From the IMG/VR virus record IMGVR_UViG_3300006919_000055, positions 1 to 61,861 of that record: 61,861 bases of DNA. One strand, written 5' to 3'. The stretch is from a virus. Both the position numbers and the translations under genes were made by a program. Below the pieces are notes generated by a model, which was not told where the DNA came from, made no database searches, and was given only the letters and a program-made list of their open reading frames with translations. The stretch's first letter is position 1; each line of letters starts with the position of its first letter. This document shows positions 7,469-14,714 of the stretch, in pieces.

Positions 7469-7894
7469 TTAAAGTAAATCCTCGTCCATACCATCATCAT
7501 CTTCGTAAAAATCTGACTCATCCATCTCGTCTAAAGATTCTTTATCGCGTTTGGCGGTGCATTTCTCTACAAAAAGAGAAAGGTTTCCGTATCCTGCGTT
7601 CCTTAATGATAATTGCGTTAAGGTAGTAAAATGTAAATCTAAATCATCTTCTTTGCCCTTTTCATGCGCCCAAATAATAGGGCCAAAAGAAGAAAAAAAG
7701 TGTTTAATAAAAGTTTTTGATGAAGTGTTGTCGTGACCGGATCGCGCTTTACAATTATTTACTACTTCTTCGGTAGCTCTTGTCATCGCCTCCATTGCCA
7801 CATCGGAAACTTTATCATAGTCAGAATCATCTACCTCAAAAACTTTTTTATACATTCCCGTAGACAAGGGAGACTTTACAATTATTTGGCGCAT
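7469..7894 (-). CDS. Hypothetical protein with acidic tail (141 aa)
   Basis: A mixed alpha/beta body (MRQIIVKSPLSTGMYKKVFEVDDSDYDKVSDVAMEAMTRATEEV in outline) followed by an aspartate/glutamate-rich C-terminus (about 118-141). No family recognised. Two bases separate it from the upstream gene 7897-8124 and none from the downstream 34-aa frame. Confidence 0.6.
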   Translation of the reverse strand: MRQIIVKSPLSTGMYKKVFEVDDSDYDKVSDVAMEAMTRATEEVVNNCKARSGHDNTSSKTFIKHFFSSFGPIIWAHEKGKEDDLDLHFTTLTQLSLRNAGYGNLSLFVEKCTAKRDKESLDEMDESDFYEDDDGMDEDLL

Positions 7895-7896
7895 AG

Positions 7897-8124
7897 CTAA
7901 TTGTTTTTAGGATTGATGTTGGGCGTGGAATAAGAGAGGGTATAACCTGCACCCGCAGAGTTTTCATTTACATCTATCCAATTTAAATTATTTAAATTAC
8001 ACTCGATCTGAGGAGAGATTTGGTCTAAGGAGTGTGATTGGACTGAACAATTAGAGTCACCATCTTTCAAGAAGAAAACTGTAAATTCATTTCCACAGTG
8101 GGTTTTTATCTTACCCTTGTACAT
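7897..8124 (-). CDS. Hypothetical protein (75 aa)
   Basis: Beta-rich small protein with two cysteines, no motif recognised. It lies between 7469-7894 and 8162-8356 in the same orientation, the first of a short run of three minus-strand genes. Confidence 0.55.
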   Translation of the reverse strand: MYKGKIKTHCGNEFTVFFLKDGDSNCSVQSHSLDQISPQIECNLNNLNWIDVNENSAGAGYTLSYSTPNINPKNN

Positions 8125-8161
8125 TGATCAAATGTAGTAAAATTATGTTATTTGGTCAATG

Positions 8162-8356
8162 TTATTTCTTATATTTTTTAATAAATTGCCTTGCGCTTCC
8201 CGTGTCTAATCTATTTAAAAATCCTTGAAGAAGTTTTTGAGCCTGATCTTCAGTTAATTCAACTTGTTCGTATATGGCTTTTCCTCTAAAAACGCCTTGA
8301 GGGGTGCGTTTTTCGTGGCTAGAGTCGTATCCGGTTTCTAAGGTTATTTTTATCAC
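8162..8356 (-). CDS. Hypothetical protein (64 aa)
   Basis: Reads MIKITLETGYDSSHEKRTP, then a strand and a helix (LTEDQAQKLLQGFLNRL). No family recognised. It overlaps the stop of the upstream gene by 4 nt (ATGA-type junction), so it is translated with that structural-like protein. Confidence 0.6.
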   Translation of the reverse strand: MIKITLETGYDSSHEKRTPQGVFRGKAIYEQVELTEDQAQKLLQGFLNRLDTGSARQFIKKYKK

Positions 8357-9366
8357 TTTGCTTTTCTCATTTGCTCTGGAGTTGGCGCACCCTTGTCGCC
8401 TTTTTTTCTCATTTTCTCACCAGAACCTCTTTTAATTCTTTCTCTCTTCTTTTGGATATTTTCCCATAAACTTGCGTACTGCTCCTTGTTGTGTAAATCA
8501 GAAGCGTTTGAATATTTGTTCATCATGTAATCATACGCCGCATCCATCATGTGTTCAGACTTAGAAATTTTATCTTGAACCCAAGCCATGAGATTAATGT
8601 CTTCCGGCATTCTTTCCATCATCATGGCTAGAATAGCTGCTTTTTTGGCAATTTTCTTTAATTGTATTTCTGCCATAGTGCCTTCATGATCCTCTACGTC
8701 TGCTTTAGACTTCTTTTTGAGAATAGCTTTTTGTAAAGCAGGGGGCAATTTTTTTTGCTTGTCTGACAAGCCTTTTTTGGGAGATTCCTCTTTATCCTCT
8801 TTATCCTCTTTATCCTCTTCGCTTTCTGCGTCTTTATCTTCGCTGTCGGCTTTCTTGCCCTTCTTTTTGAGAATAGCTTTCTGTAAGGCGGGAGGTAATT
8901 TTTTTTGCTTATCAGTTAACGCAGCTTCGCTCTCTTTGTCTGAACAGCCACAATCGCCACACTCTCCTGAGCAACCATCCTTTTCATCTTCGGTTATTTC
9001 CTCGGTGACGGAAGCTAGTAAAGGGTTTATTATTAAAAGTTCGTCATGATCTACAAAAGTTTCTCCGTCCCACTCTGAAGCTTCTACTTTTTTGCCTCCG
9101 CGCCACTGACGGCACGACCAATAACGAGCTTTTGTTTTAGGGCCGGGATTGTCGCAATTATGCCTAGCTCTGAAGTTCTTTCTGCGATTGGGATCGTCTC
9201 GCTTGATCTCCATATTTGGGTCGCCAAAGTTAACTTTTACAACGTTACCTTTTTCGTTTTTAACATAAACAGAAAACTTTTTTGGCCCTTTGGGGGTACG
9301 AAAAGGCTTATTTAAGGTCTTTTTCTCCTTTGCCTCCAAAATCTGCTTCGTAAAATCTATCTCCAT
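8353..9366 (-). CDS. Structural-like phage protein with RHNCDNPGP motif (337 aa)
   Basis: Residues 30-88 contain VKVNFGDPNMEIKRDDPNRR, RARHNCDNPGP and ARYWSCRQW, a block I recognise from uncharacterised proteins of T4-like marine phages, often near head genes. A cysteine cluster follows (C132, C136, C139, C141), then two nearly identical 21-residue units DKQKKLPPALQKAILKKK (152-169 and 202-219) separated by a Lys/Glu/Asp linker, and a helical C-terminus. Function unknown; a scaffold or head-associated role is inference. It has an AGTGTA box 12 nt before its start, as expected for a late gene. Confidence 0.65.
   Translation of the reverse strand: MEIDFTKQILEAKEKKTLNKPFRTPKGPKKFSVYVKNEKGNVVKVNFGDPNMEIKRDDPNRRKNFRARHNCDNPGPKTKARYWSCRQWRGGKKVEASEWDGETFVDHDELLIINPLLASVTEEITEDEKDGCSGECGDCGCSDKESEAALTDKQKKLPPALQKAILKKKGKKADSEDKDAESEEDKEDKEDKEESPKKGLSDKQKKLPPALQKAILKKKSKADVEDHEGTMAEIQLKKIAKKAAILAMMMERMPEDINLMAWVQDKISKSEHMMDAAYDYMMNKYSNASDLHNKEQYASLWENIQKKRERIKRGSGEKMRKKGDKGAPTPEQMRKAK
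8710..8913. repeat. Two 54-nt direct repeats flanking a 9-bp microsatellite
   Basis: Positions 8710-8763 and 8860-8913 are imperfect direct repeats (about 85-90% by eye) encoding the duplicated DKQKKLPPALQKAILKKK unit. Between them, at 8787-8819, the 9-mer CCTCTTTAT recurs 3-4 times, encoding Lys-Glu-Asp triplets. This is an internal gene duplication rather than a regulatory repeat. Confidence 0.75.
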
Positions 9367-9370
9367 GACA

Positions 9371-9385
9371 CTTAAATATACACTT
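9371..9385 (-). promoter_or_regulatory. Late-type AGTGTA promoter box for 8353-9366
   Basis: Minus strand AAGTGTATATTTAAG; the A of AGTGTA is 18 nt from the ATG (12-nt gap after the hexamer). The same 12-nt gap is seen at 23053. It overlaps the last codon of the upstream gene by one base. Confidence 0.5.
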
Positions 9386-9900
9386 TATTTTGTAAAAATA
9401 TTTCTATTTATTTTATATTTTCGCTGAAATAATTGCTTCTCTCCTTCTTTTAAGTGCATAAATACTATACCGAAATCCATAATTACATACTTCATGGGTT
9501 GATCAAAGCAAATTACTGTTATATCTAATAATTGTTGAAGGGTTACATTTTTTAAAGAAACTTGAACAGTTTTTACTCTAGGTAGTTCTGGCTCAATATT
9601 TTGAGGGGGAAGTGGTATGAGTGGGGGTGCTATAGGTAATCCTGTGAGTGGATCAAAACCCGCTGGGATATTGTTTGTAAGAGGGGGAACCGGAACTTTT
9701 GCAACAGGCTTTTTTAGGTATAAAAAATTTATTTTTCCCCCAGACTTATCGTGAAGAATCTTCATTAACTCTTCAATGGTGAAGTCATCTAAAGTTATTT
9801 CTGGAATTATAGTATTATTTAAATTTTTAATTACAGCTTGTCTGGTGGAACAAAAACCGTTTAAAGAAAACATTAAGAATAATAATATTAAAATTTTCAT
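9385..9900 (-). CDS. Exported STN/secretin-N-like protein (171 aa)
   Basis: The start chosen is ATG 9900, giving a classical signal peptide MKILILLFLMFSLNGFCS; an upstream GTG (9924) would put charged residues before it. Two similar strand-helix-strand units follow, IIPEITLDDFTIEELMKIL near the N-terminus and VQVSLKNVTLQQLLDIT near the C-terminus, separated by a proline-rich linker. This resembles the STN/secretin N-domain proteins abundant in Verrucomicrobiota and Planctomycetota. A periplasmic role at lysis, assembly or superinfection exclusion is possible but unsupported. One base separates it from the upstream membrane gene. Confidence 0.6.
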   Translation of the reverse strand: MKILILLFLMFSLNGFCSTRQAVIKNLNNTIIPEITLDDFTIEELMKILHDKSGGKINFLYLKKPVAKVPVPPLTNNIPAGFDPLTGLPIAPPLIPLPPQNIEPELPRVKTVQVSLKNVTLQQLLDITVICFDQPMKYVIMDFGIVFMHLKEGEKQLFQRKYKINRNIFTK

Positions 9901-9901
9901 T

Positions 9902-10075
9902 TTACCAAAAAGGGCCATATTCACCCCAAAAAGGTTCGCCAGTTAAAAGACACCAGATCATCCTTCCTCCTAAATAAACAATAGAAAGTATAACGGGTAA
10001 GGCTGGTATTAAGACGGCGATGCCAATGACGACTAGAGCAACAATAAGAATTGCCGATAGAATATCTTTAATCAT
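9902..10075 (-). CDS. 57-aa membrane protein
   Basis: ATG at 10075 overlaps the stop of the upstream gene as ATGA. The protein is MIKDILSAILIVALVVIGIA followed by a second hydrophobic stretch (VLIPALPVILSIVYLGG) and ends EPFWGEYGPFW. Two membrane segments or one hairpin; could be a holin-like or accessory membrane protein, but no family is recognised. Confidence 0.6.
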   Translation of the reverse strand: MIKDILSAILIVALVVIGIAVLIPALPVILSIVYLGGRMIWCLLTGEPFWGEYGPFW

Positions 10076-10719
10076 GCTTCATCATCAGAGTTATAAAAAT
10101 AATAAGGCTTATTTCCGTAACTTCTATCTATATCTTCAGAAGTTAATTCATCGTCAAAAATTTTTAATCTAGGAACATTATCTTTATCGTAAGGAACAAT
10201 AAAGTCCGGATTATGCCACCTCAATAAGTTATTTGGGGGGATGCAAAAGTTGCCATCGTCCAACGCTATAAGTTGATAGCATTTGCTATCTGGATCGTTA
10301 CCATAGCCGACATTTAATTCGTTTAAATCTCCTTCGTAGTCATCTATAGTAGTTAAATATTTACCACTTCTCCATTTTTTATCACGACAATGAACATCTA
10401 CTCGTTTGTTTTGCAAAAAAGCAAAGGTCGTAACGGATATATTATTTGACTGACAATCCCAAGTTTGCAATAAAGACAGACGCCTTTGTTCGTCGTTGGA
10501 AAGTTTATCAAAATCTTTTTTCCAGCAAAAAGCTGAAATGGGCTGCATCCAAATAACAGCACCAAAATGGGTCTGAAAATGAAAGTGCATTGGTCTATTC
10601 AGCATTGACTTGCACCCAAAAATATATCCCTCAGTTAGTCCACCATCATCTTCGGGAAATATATACTTATTTCTTATAAAACAGTGTTGGTAAGGTATAT
10701 TTGCGTTTAACTGACTCAT
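10072..10719 (-). CDS. Hypothetical protein (215 aa)
   Basis: A soluble protein rich in aromatic residues, histidine and cysteine in its first half (YIFGCKSMLNRPMHFHFQ), with no motif I can name. Translationally coupled by a 4-nt overlap to the 57-aa membrane protein and starting right at the stop of the AdoMetDC-like gene. Function unknown. Confidence 0.6.
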   Translation of the reverse strand: MSQLNANIPYQHCFIRNKYIFPEDDGGLTEGYIFGCKSMLNRPMHFHFQTHFGAVIWMQPISAFCWKKDFDKLSNDEQRRLSLLQTWDCQSNNISVTTFAFLQNKRVDVHCRDKKWRSGKYLTTIDDYEGDLNELNVGYGNDPDSKCYQLIALDDGNFCIPPNNLLRWHNPDFIVPYDKDNVPRLKIFDDELTSEDIDRSYGNKPYYFYNSDDEA

Positions 10720-11076
10720 TTATTCTCTCCAAGTTATATCAATTAAATTATCACCAAAAAATTCTTTTGTATAGTTTATAGGTGTTTGAGGATCAAAAGC
10801 TCTACAAGTATAAACGTCTACAGAAAAAAATGGAGGTTTTCTGTCGTCCCACGCATAGATGTGCATACCGCTTTCTTTCCAGTGAACATAAGCGCACCAA
10901 CCATAATCGGGATCATAATTGCAAAATGGAGCAGTTGCTTCGGTCATTTTAAGAACCTGCGTCATCTCACGGCAATATCTGTCCATCTCTTCCGGTTTGA
11001 AGGGGTTATGAAGAGTACCTTCGATTACTATCCTTTGCCTACATATGTCAGGAGCTAAATCTTTCCAATTATTCAT
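10720..11076 (-). CDS. S-adenosylmethionine decarboxylase-like protein (118 aa)
   Basis: Matches the prokaryotic AdoMetDC (SpeD/SpeH) fold: HWKESGMHIYAW (65-76) aligns with the family ESHI..HTW motif, and FFSVDVYTC (83-91) with its AAVDxFTC strand. E68-S69 would be the self-cleavage site making the pyruvoyl group, and C91 the conserved cysteine. The processing histidine, five residues after the serine, is Tyr74 here. The normal product, decarboxylated AdoMet, feeds spermidine synthesis; phage homologs may have other substrates. No spermidine synthase is seen in this window. Confidence 0.7.
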   Translation of the reverse strand: MNNWKDLAPDICRQRIVIEGTLHNPFKPEEMDRYCREMTQVLKMTEATAPFCNYDPDYGWCAYVHWKESGMHIYAWDDRKPPFFSVDVYTCRAFDPQTPINYTKEFFGDNLIDITWRE

Positions 11077-11098
11077 TTTTTAAAAAACTAACTTTTTT

Positions 11099-11110
11099 AA
11101 GTGTAATATA
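11099..11110 (+). promoter_or_regulatory. Late-type AGTGTA promoter box (plus)
   Basis: AAGTGTAATATATTAT precedes the ATG at 11115: AGTGTA, then 9 nt, then the start codon. This exact geometry recurs at 12076, 15909, 19999, 21855 and 37535. Confidence 0.6.
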
Positions 11111-11114
11111 TTAT

Positions 11115-11213
11115 ATGAATGAACTCGCAATTACAATGGCCGTTATCGACACTATCAGTAAAATAATTATTGCACTAGGCGTAATTACTATAGCCGTAAA
11201 GATTAAGAAGTAG
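11115..11213 (+). CDS. 32-aa membrane peptide on the plus strand
   Basis: ATG 11115 to TAG 11213: MNELAITMAVIDTISKIIIALGVITIAVKIKK, a short N-terminus, one hydrophobic segment and a basic tail. It lies in an otherwise minus-strand region, but has the AGTGTA box at the canonical distance, which is the main reason to accept it. It overlaps the 3-prime end of the convergent gene 11203-11460 by 11 nt. Role unknown. Confidence 0.5.
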   Translation: MNELAITMAVIDTISKIIIALGVITIAVKIKK

Positions 11214-11460
11214 AAATTTGCTTTTTAAGTTTTATTATTTCTCTCCTCAACTGCTTTTCGACCATTAAGGCTCGGTAAGCAGTTTTTTTTATCTTTACTG
11301 TACTCGGCATATAATCATCTTTAAAGCTTATCATGCCGGAAGCATTTAAAGATTTAATATATAACATACCATCTTGATAAGAGCCTCTAAAGGGTTCTTC
11401 ATTGGGTACGCAAACTACATAAGTGGAAGGCTTGGTGCTATGATCCCAATATTTTTTCAT
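11203..11460 (-). CDS. Hypothetical protein (85 aa)
   Basis: Small mixed protein with a lysine-rich helical C-terminus (MVEKQLRREIIKLKKQ), no family recognised. It overlaps the upstream Myb-like gene by 4 nt, so the two are probably co-translated. Confidence 0.6.
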   Translation of the reverse strand: MKKYWDHSTKPSTYVVCVPNEEPFRGSYQDGMLYIKSLNASGMISFKDDYMPSTVKIKKTAYRALMVEKQLRREIIKLKKQISTS

Positions 11461-11969
11461 TTTTTACGATGAACTTGATAAGCTTTTACTCCGTAATATT
11501 TTTTAGTCCAAGAAATTTGGTCAACCGTTTTGTTGGGGAGGTGTACTCTCTGAAGTTCGCGCCGACTCATTGTGGGGCCATATTTAAAAAGAAGCTCTAT
11601 TTCTTCAGGACTCCATACGGGGTCACGATGAAGGTTTCGAGACATCTTAGCTGATCTAACTTGCTCTATTGTTTTATCTGGAAAAAACTTCTCTTTTAAT
11701 TCTCTTTGATTATATTTTTTATAATTATTTTTTAGAATTTCTATTTCGTGAGGAGTCCAAATTTGATGAGGCTGCATTGTTTTTAGCAAACGGAGCTTGC
11801 ACCTCATGGCTTGAACTTGGCGACGAGAGCGTTTATTTTTTAAAAACCTCTCGCTTATTTCTTGATCAGAGTATTTTTTATAATGTTTTTTTAGGATATT
11901 AAACTCTTCTTCTTTCCATCTTGTTTGCTCTCTGTATTTTTCAAAGGCTATTTTAGATTTTTCGTTCAT
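11457..11969 (-). CDS. Triple Myb/SANT-like repeat protein (170 aa)
   Basis: Three units of about 47 residues repeat the same layout: W-x-x-E-E/H at the start (RWKEEEFNILKKHYKKY, IWTPHEIEILKNNYKKY, VWSPEEIELLFKYGPTM), then S/N-x-x-E-L/I, then F/H-L/P-x-K and a third helix with Q-V/I. This is the helix spacing of Myb/SANT-type DNA-binding repeats, rare in phages. The chain is very basic, consistent with nucleic-acid binding. It overlaps the small gene upstream by 4 nt. A transcription regulator or homing/recombination accessory role is inference. Confidence 0.6.
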   Translation of the reverse strand: MNEKSKIAFEKYREQTRWKEEEFNILKKHYKKYSDQEISERFLKNKRSRRQVQAMRCKLRLLKTMQPHQIWTPHEIEILKNNYKKYNQRELKEKFFPDKTIEQVRSAKMSRNLHRDPVWSPEEIELLFKYGPTMSRRELQRVHLPNKTVDQISWTKKYYGVKAYQVHRKK

Positions 11970-12076
11970 AAAGTTAAATATCTTATTATGGCTCCAATAA
12001 CTATAGCCACAAATACTGCAAAAAGTTTACCGTCTGGTGGTATATTTCCTCTATCTCCGTCATGTGGTAATATCAT
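11966..12076 (-). CDS. 36-aa membrane peptide
   Basis: ATG at 12076, stop TGA at 11968-11966 overlapping the next start as ATGA. Sequence MILPHDGDRGNIPPDGK followed by the hydrophobic LFAVFVAIVIGAIIRYL. AGTGTA lies 9 nt before the ATG, the same geometry as other late-type genes. First gene of the unit with the Myb-like protein. Confidence 0.55.
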   Translation of the reverse strand: MILPHDGDRGNIPPDGKLFAVFVAIVIGAIIRYLTL

Positions 12077-12081
12077 ATTAT

Positions 12082-12094
12082 GATATACACTCAC
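12082..12094 (-). promoter_or_regulatory. Late-type AGTGTA promoter box for 11966-12076
   Basis: Minus strand GTGAGTGTATATC, with AGTGTA (12091-12086) exactly 9 nt from the ATG at 12076. Confidence 0.6.
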
Positions 12095-12104
12095 TATAAG
12101 TTAA

Positions 12105-12428
12105 TTAAGAAACATTTTCTCCTTCGTGATACTTTTTAGCTTCTTCATAGTCTGAATAATGACTTCTGGGCTGATCTTTATCAGATATACGAGGGGGCAT
12201 AAACTTAGTATAAAAGTCTCGCTGCTTCCGGCAGGTAAGATGTTCGTAGGTTTCAGTGCGTTGTTGAACGTGCTTGTCTAAAAATTCCTGCCTTTTTCTG
12301 CATCTTTCCGCTTCATCCTCGCGTTCAACCATCTCTGTGTACATTGCGAATAGCGCATTTACCCTGCGTTTATCTGGAGCTATCCACCAAGTTAATTTAA
12401 ATAAAATTTTAAATAAAAAGGTTCTCAT
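12105..12428 (-). CDS. Hypothetical membrane-anchored helical protein (107 aa)
   Basis: Hydrophobic N-terminus MRTFLFKILFKLTWWIAP, then a charged, mostly helical region (about 25-70) that may coil, and a polar tail. It overlaps the end of the DUF5672 gene by 20 nt. No family recognised; an inner-membrane-attached accessory protein is possible. Confidence 0.55.
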   Translation of the reverse strand: MRTFLFKILFKLTWWIAPDKRRVNALFAMYTEMVEREDEAERCRKRQEFLDKHVQQRTETYEHLTCRKQRDFYTKFMPPRISDKDQPRSHYSDYEEAKKYHEGENVS

Positions 12429-13167
12429 CTACTTTAACTTCCTTCTCGTAGGCGTGATAGTCAAAATTAAAATGTCCAATTCTTTTATTTAGCTTAATAG
12501 TTTCTTTGCCGTGAAAGCCGAATTGCCCTGCCCAAACATCATTTTCGATACTAAAAAATTGAGCAAGTTCAACGGGAGCAAAGGTAAATCCTTCCGCTTC
12601 TAGCTCTGATCTTTTATACTTGCATATATATTCGTCTTCTGTAGCCGCTCCTGTAATGTTGATTTTATCCCAGTAAATAGGCGATAGGTCATAGTTATAA
12701 TTAGTAACTCTTTCTATGAGTTTTTTTGACCTTATACTCAAACCGCCATTGCCGACTGAGGCGTTTAAATGTAAATCCACGAGTTCAGGGCTTGGCTTCA
12801 TTGGTACAGAATATTGTTCGTTACGAGAAATTACGCGACTCCAAGGCGCACCTATATAATCATATTCTAAAAATTTATCACTCCAACAGCTTGGATTTAA
12901 TGGATAGCCGTCAGTTTGCATTATCATCACAAATTCACTATCAATATAATCTATTAAATCATTTAAAATAAAAAAGCTATAGTTATCAGTGCTATTTATT
13001 GGTCTAATTTTATGAGTAACGCCATGTTTAATTTCAGAAGATAATAGTTTTACATCATGAAACTCAATATGATTTTTAATTCCTTTAATTATTTGAGAAG
13101 CCATAAAAACATCTTTTTCAGATGTATCTTCTACGCATATTAAAGTTACATTAGGTAATTTTAGCAT
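12409..13167 (-). CDS. DUF5672-type glycosyltransferase-like protein (252 aa)
   Basis: Motifs of the DUF5672 family in order: FVMIMQTDGYPLNP, YDYIGAPW, NASVGNGGLSIRSKK, a TEDEYIC acidic motif and GQFGFHGKE near the end. These proteins are predicted nucleotide-diphospho-sugar transferases. The start taken is ATG 13167, which overlaps the kinase stop by 7 nt; the further upstream GTG (13200) adds a poor leader. Part of a sugar-related minus-strand run with the cupin and P-loop kinase genes. Confidence 0.7.
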   Translation of the reverse strand: MLKLPNVTLICVEDTSEKDVFMASQIIKGIKNHIEFHDVKLLSSEIKHGVTHKIRPINSTDNYSFFILNDLIDYIDSEFVMIMQTDGYPLNPSCWSDKFLEYDYIGAPWSRVISRNEQYSVPMKPSPELVDLHLNASVGNGGLSIRSKKLIERVTNYNYDLSPIYWDKINITGAATEDEYICKYKRSELEAEGFTFAPVELAQFFSIENDVWAGQFGFHGKETIKLNKRIGHFNFDYHAYEKEVKVDENLFI

Positions 13168-13670
13168 TGTAAGTTTAAAACTTCTTTTAAATTTTTCCAC
13201 GACTCCTCAATAGACATATCAGTACGGAGGACGTGCTTTGGATCACCTATTTCAAAATCTTCTACATGATATTCTTTTCTTAAATCTCTACTAGATTGTA
13301 AAAACACTTCTAAAACTTGATCTTGATTATTGTTTGCAAGCTCGTGTCTTAAATGTTCGTAAGGATTAACAAGGCACATGACTACATCAGTACCTTTCTT
13401 AACTGGGCGTCCTTCGATAAAATTACCATCTTCATTTTTATAATAAATTGCCGACCACTCCTTTCTTTCTCCTTTTTTATTAAGGTAAGTAGCTACAGCA
13501 TTAGCGTTTTTGATATTTTCTTCTCTACCTTTTCTGCTGTAATTCTTATTTGTAAACATCTCCCGAAACTCGTCTCCGTCAATAACAAACGGGGTTTGAA
13601 GATGCTCGGCTAATAGTTTTCCTAAAGAAGTTTTACCGGAAGCGGGTTGTCCATAAAGAACGTAAATCAT
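13161..13670 (-). CDS. Adenylylsulfate kinase-like P-loop kinase (169 aa)
   Basis: Walker A GQPASGKT at 7-14, followed by VIDGDEFRE, the small-molecule kinase signature of the APS-kinase/gluconate-kinase fold, then NxxAVATYL. The substrate could be APS, a sugar or a polynucleotide end; nothing distinguishes them, and no sulfate pathway genes are seen. Located between a small unknown gene and a DUF5672 glycosyltransferase, which favours a sugar-related substrate (inference). Confidence 0.65.
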   Translation of the reverse strand: MIYVLYGQPASGKTSLGKLLAEHLQTPFVIDGDEFREMFTNKNYSRKGREENIKNANAVATYLNKKGERKEWSAIYYKNEDGNFIEGRPVKKGTDVVMCLVNPYEHLRHELANNNQDQVLEVFLQSSRDLRKEYHVEDFEIGDPKHVLRTDMSIEESWKNLKEVLNLQC

Positions 13671-13671
13671 T

Positions 13672-13935
13672 TTAATCTTCCTCTATTCCGTAATTATAAC
13701 TCCCATTCCAGAGTCTTTCGAGAGTTTCGCCATTATCATTCACATCGTAAGCTTTTTTAATGTCACTAATATCCTCCACAAAGGTATAAAGATAATCTTC
13801 AATTAAATACTCTTCCTCTTCCATTTTAAAGTTCGCCTTTGTCTCTGGGTGAACCTTATTTAAATCTTCCGCAAAGCTTGTTATGTAATTTAAAAGTTTA
13901 GCTTTAAGGATTTTTTTCTTTTGACTTTTTTTCAT
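13672..13935 (-). CDS. Hypothetical protein (87 aa)
   Basis: Basic start (MKKSQKKKILKAKLLNYI) and acidic remainder, helical throughout. Coupled by a 4-nt overlap to the cupin gene upstream and 1 nt from the kinase downstream. No family recognised. Confidence 0.55.
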   Translation of the reverse strand: MKKSQKKKILKAKLLNYITSFAEDLNKVHPETKANFKMEEEEYLIEDYLYTFVEDISDIKKAYDVNDNGETLERLWNGSYNYGIEED

Positions 13936-14384
13936 TTGCTAATCCTCAAGCTGTCTGCATCCCTGTGAAAGGTGCTTATTTCTATGAATTCGACATCTCC
14001 GTCGTAGGCTATTAGTTGATGAGGTTGCCCTCTTTCTATGGACAAAGTATCTCCTTGGTTTAAAATACGAGTCATCTTTACTCCATCAAGAGTACAAATT
14101 GTATCTACTTGAAGCTGACCTTTGGTAATGTAAAAAGTCTCATGTTTCTCTAAATGAAAATGAAGAGAGGTATTATAGCCTTGATTTATTTGTAAAATTT
14201 TGCCGCAATAATCTTCTTCTTGATTATTAGCCATCCAAATTTCTCTGCCCCACTCTTTTTCAACTACTTTAGCTCTACAACTAACTCCGGCTTCTCCAGT
14301 GACTCCTGTGTATCCCTTATTACTCATAGCGCTTTTAACTTTGGTCTGTCCCTCTCTCCAGATTTGACCGCCGCTTTTTTTCAT
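13932..14384 (-). CDS. Cupin, mannose-6-phosphate isomerase type II-like (150 aa)
   Basis: VEKEWGREIWMANN (41-54) and LHFHLEKHETFYITKG (74-89) match the cupin domain of mannose-6-phosphate isomerases and ManC C-termini. H75, H77 and H81/E82 would bind the metal; GDTLSIERGQPHQL (111-124) is the second cupin motif. It may interconvert or bind a phosphosugar, fitting the GDP-mannose dehydratase at 43436. Residues 24-33 read G-Y-T-G-V-T-G-E-A-G, a short Gly-x-y run probably due to chance. Downstream of a membrane gene with a TAATG junction. Confidence 0.72.
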   Translation of the reverse strand: MKKSGGQIWREGQTKVKSAMSNKGYTGVTGEAGVSCRAKVVEKEWGREIWMANNQEEDYCGKILQINQGYNTSLHFHLEKHETFYITKGQLQVDTICTLDGVKMTRILNQGDTLSIERGQPHQLIAYDGDVEFIEISTFHRDADSLRISK

Positions 14385-14713
14385 TATTTTTTGTCTGTAT
14401 TTTTTAAATCAAAAAGTTCATCTTTTAATTTTAAGTTTTCTTTACTCCAGTAATCATTTATTACATCAACTTGTTTTTCAAGCATTGCAGAAAAATGCTT
14501 TTGTCCAAGATACATAGCTTTCCAGTGTTCTATCGCCATGCTTTTAGTCATGGAGTGAACTATGTGTTTTTGCGCTATCTCTTCACTCTTGTATATTGAG
14601 TGCTGTATGTCGTTGTCCCATTTATAATGGTAGTAGTAACCTGTGAACCACGTTCCAAAGCAAATCAAGCCAAGGAAAATAAAGAATCTTTCTTGTATTG
14701 TATAGTTTTTCAT
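14384..14713 (-). CDS. Membrane-anchored hypothetical protein (109 aa)
   Basis: One N-terminal membrane segment (FFIFLGLICFGTWFTGYYY, about 10-28) then a charged helical domain of about 75 residues. The layout resembles inner-membrane spanins or other lysis accessory proteins, without a diagnostic motif. Next to two multi-pass membrane genes upstream, so a membrane or lysis cluster is possible. Confidence 0.5.
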   Translation of the reverse strand: MKNYTIQERFFIFLGLICFGTWFTGYYYHYKWDNDIQHSIYKSEEIAQKHIVHSMTKSMAIEHWKAMYLGQKHFSAMLEKQVDVINDYWSKENLKLKDELFDLKNTDKK

Positions 14714-14714
14714 T

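Noticed and set aside
8717-9049. Serine/leucine-rich frame on the plus strand
   Set aside because: It is the shadow of the KED repeat and duplicated unit of the real gene at 8353-9366.
14285-14314. Collagen-like Gly-x-y run in the cupin protein (residues 24-33)
   Set aside because: Only three to four triplets in a region otherwise explained by the cupin N-terminus; too short to form a triple helix or be a hydroxylase substrate.
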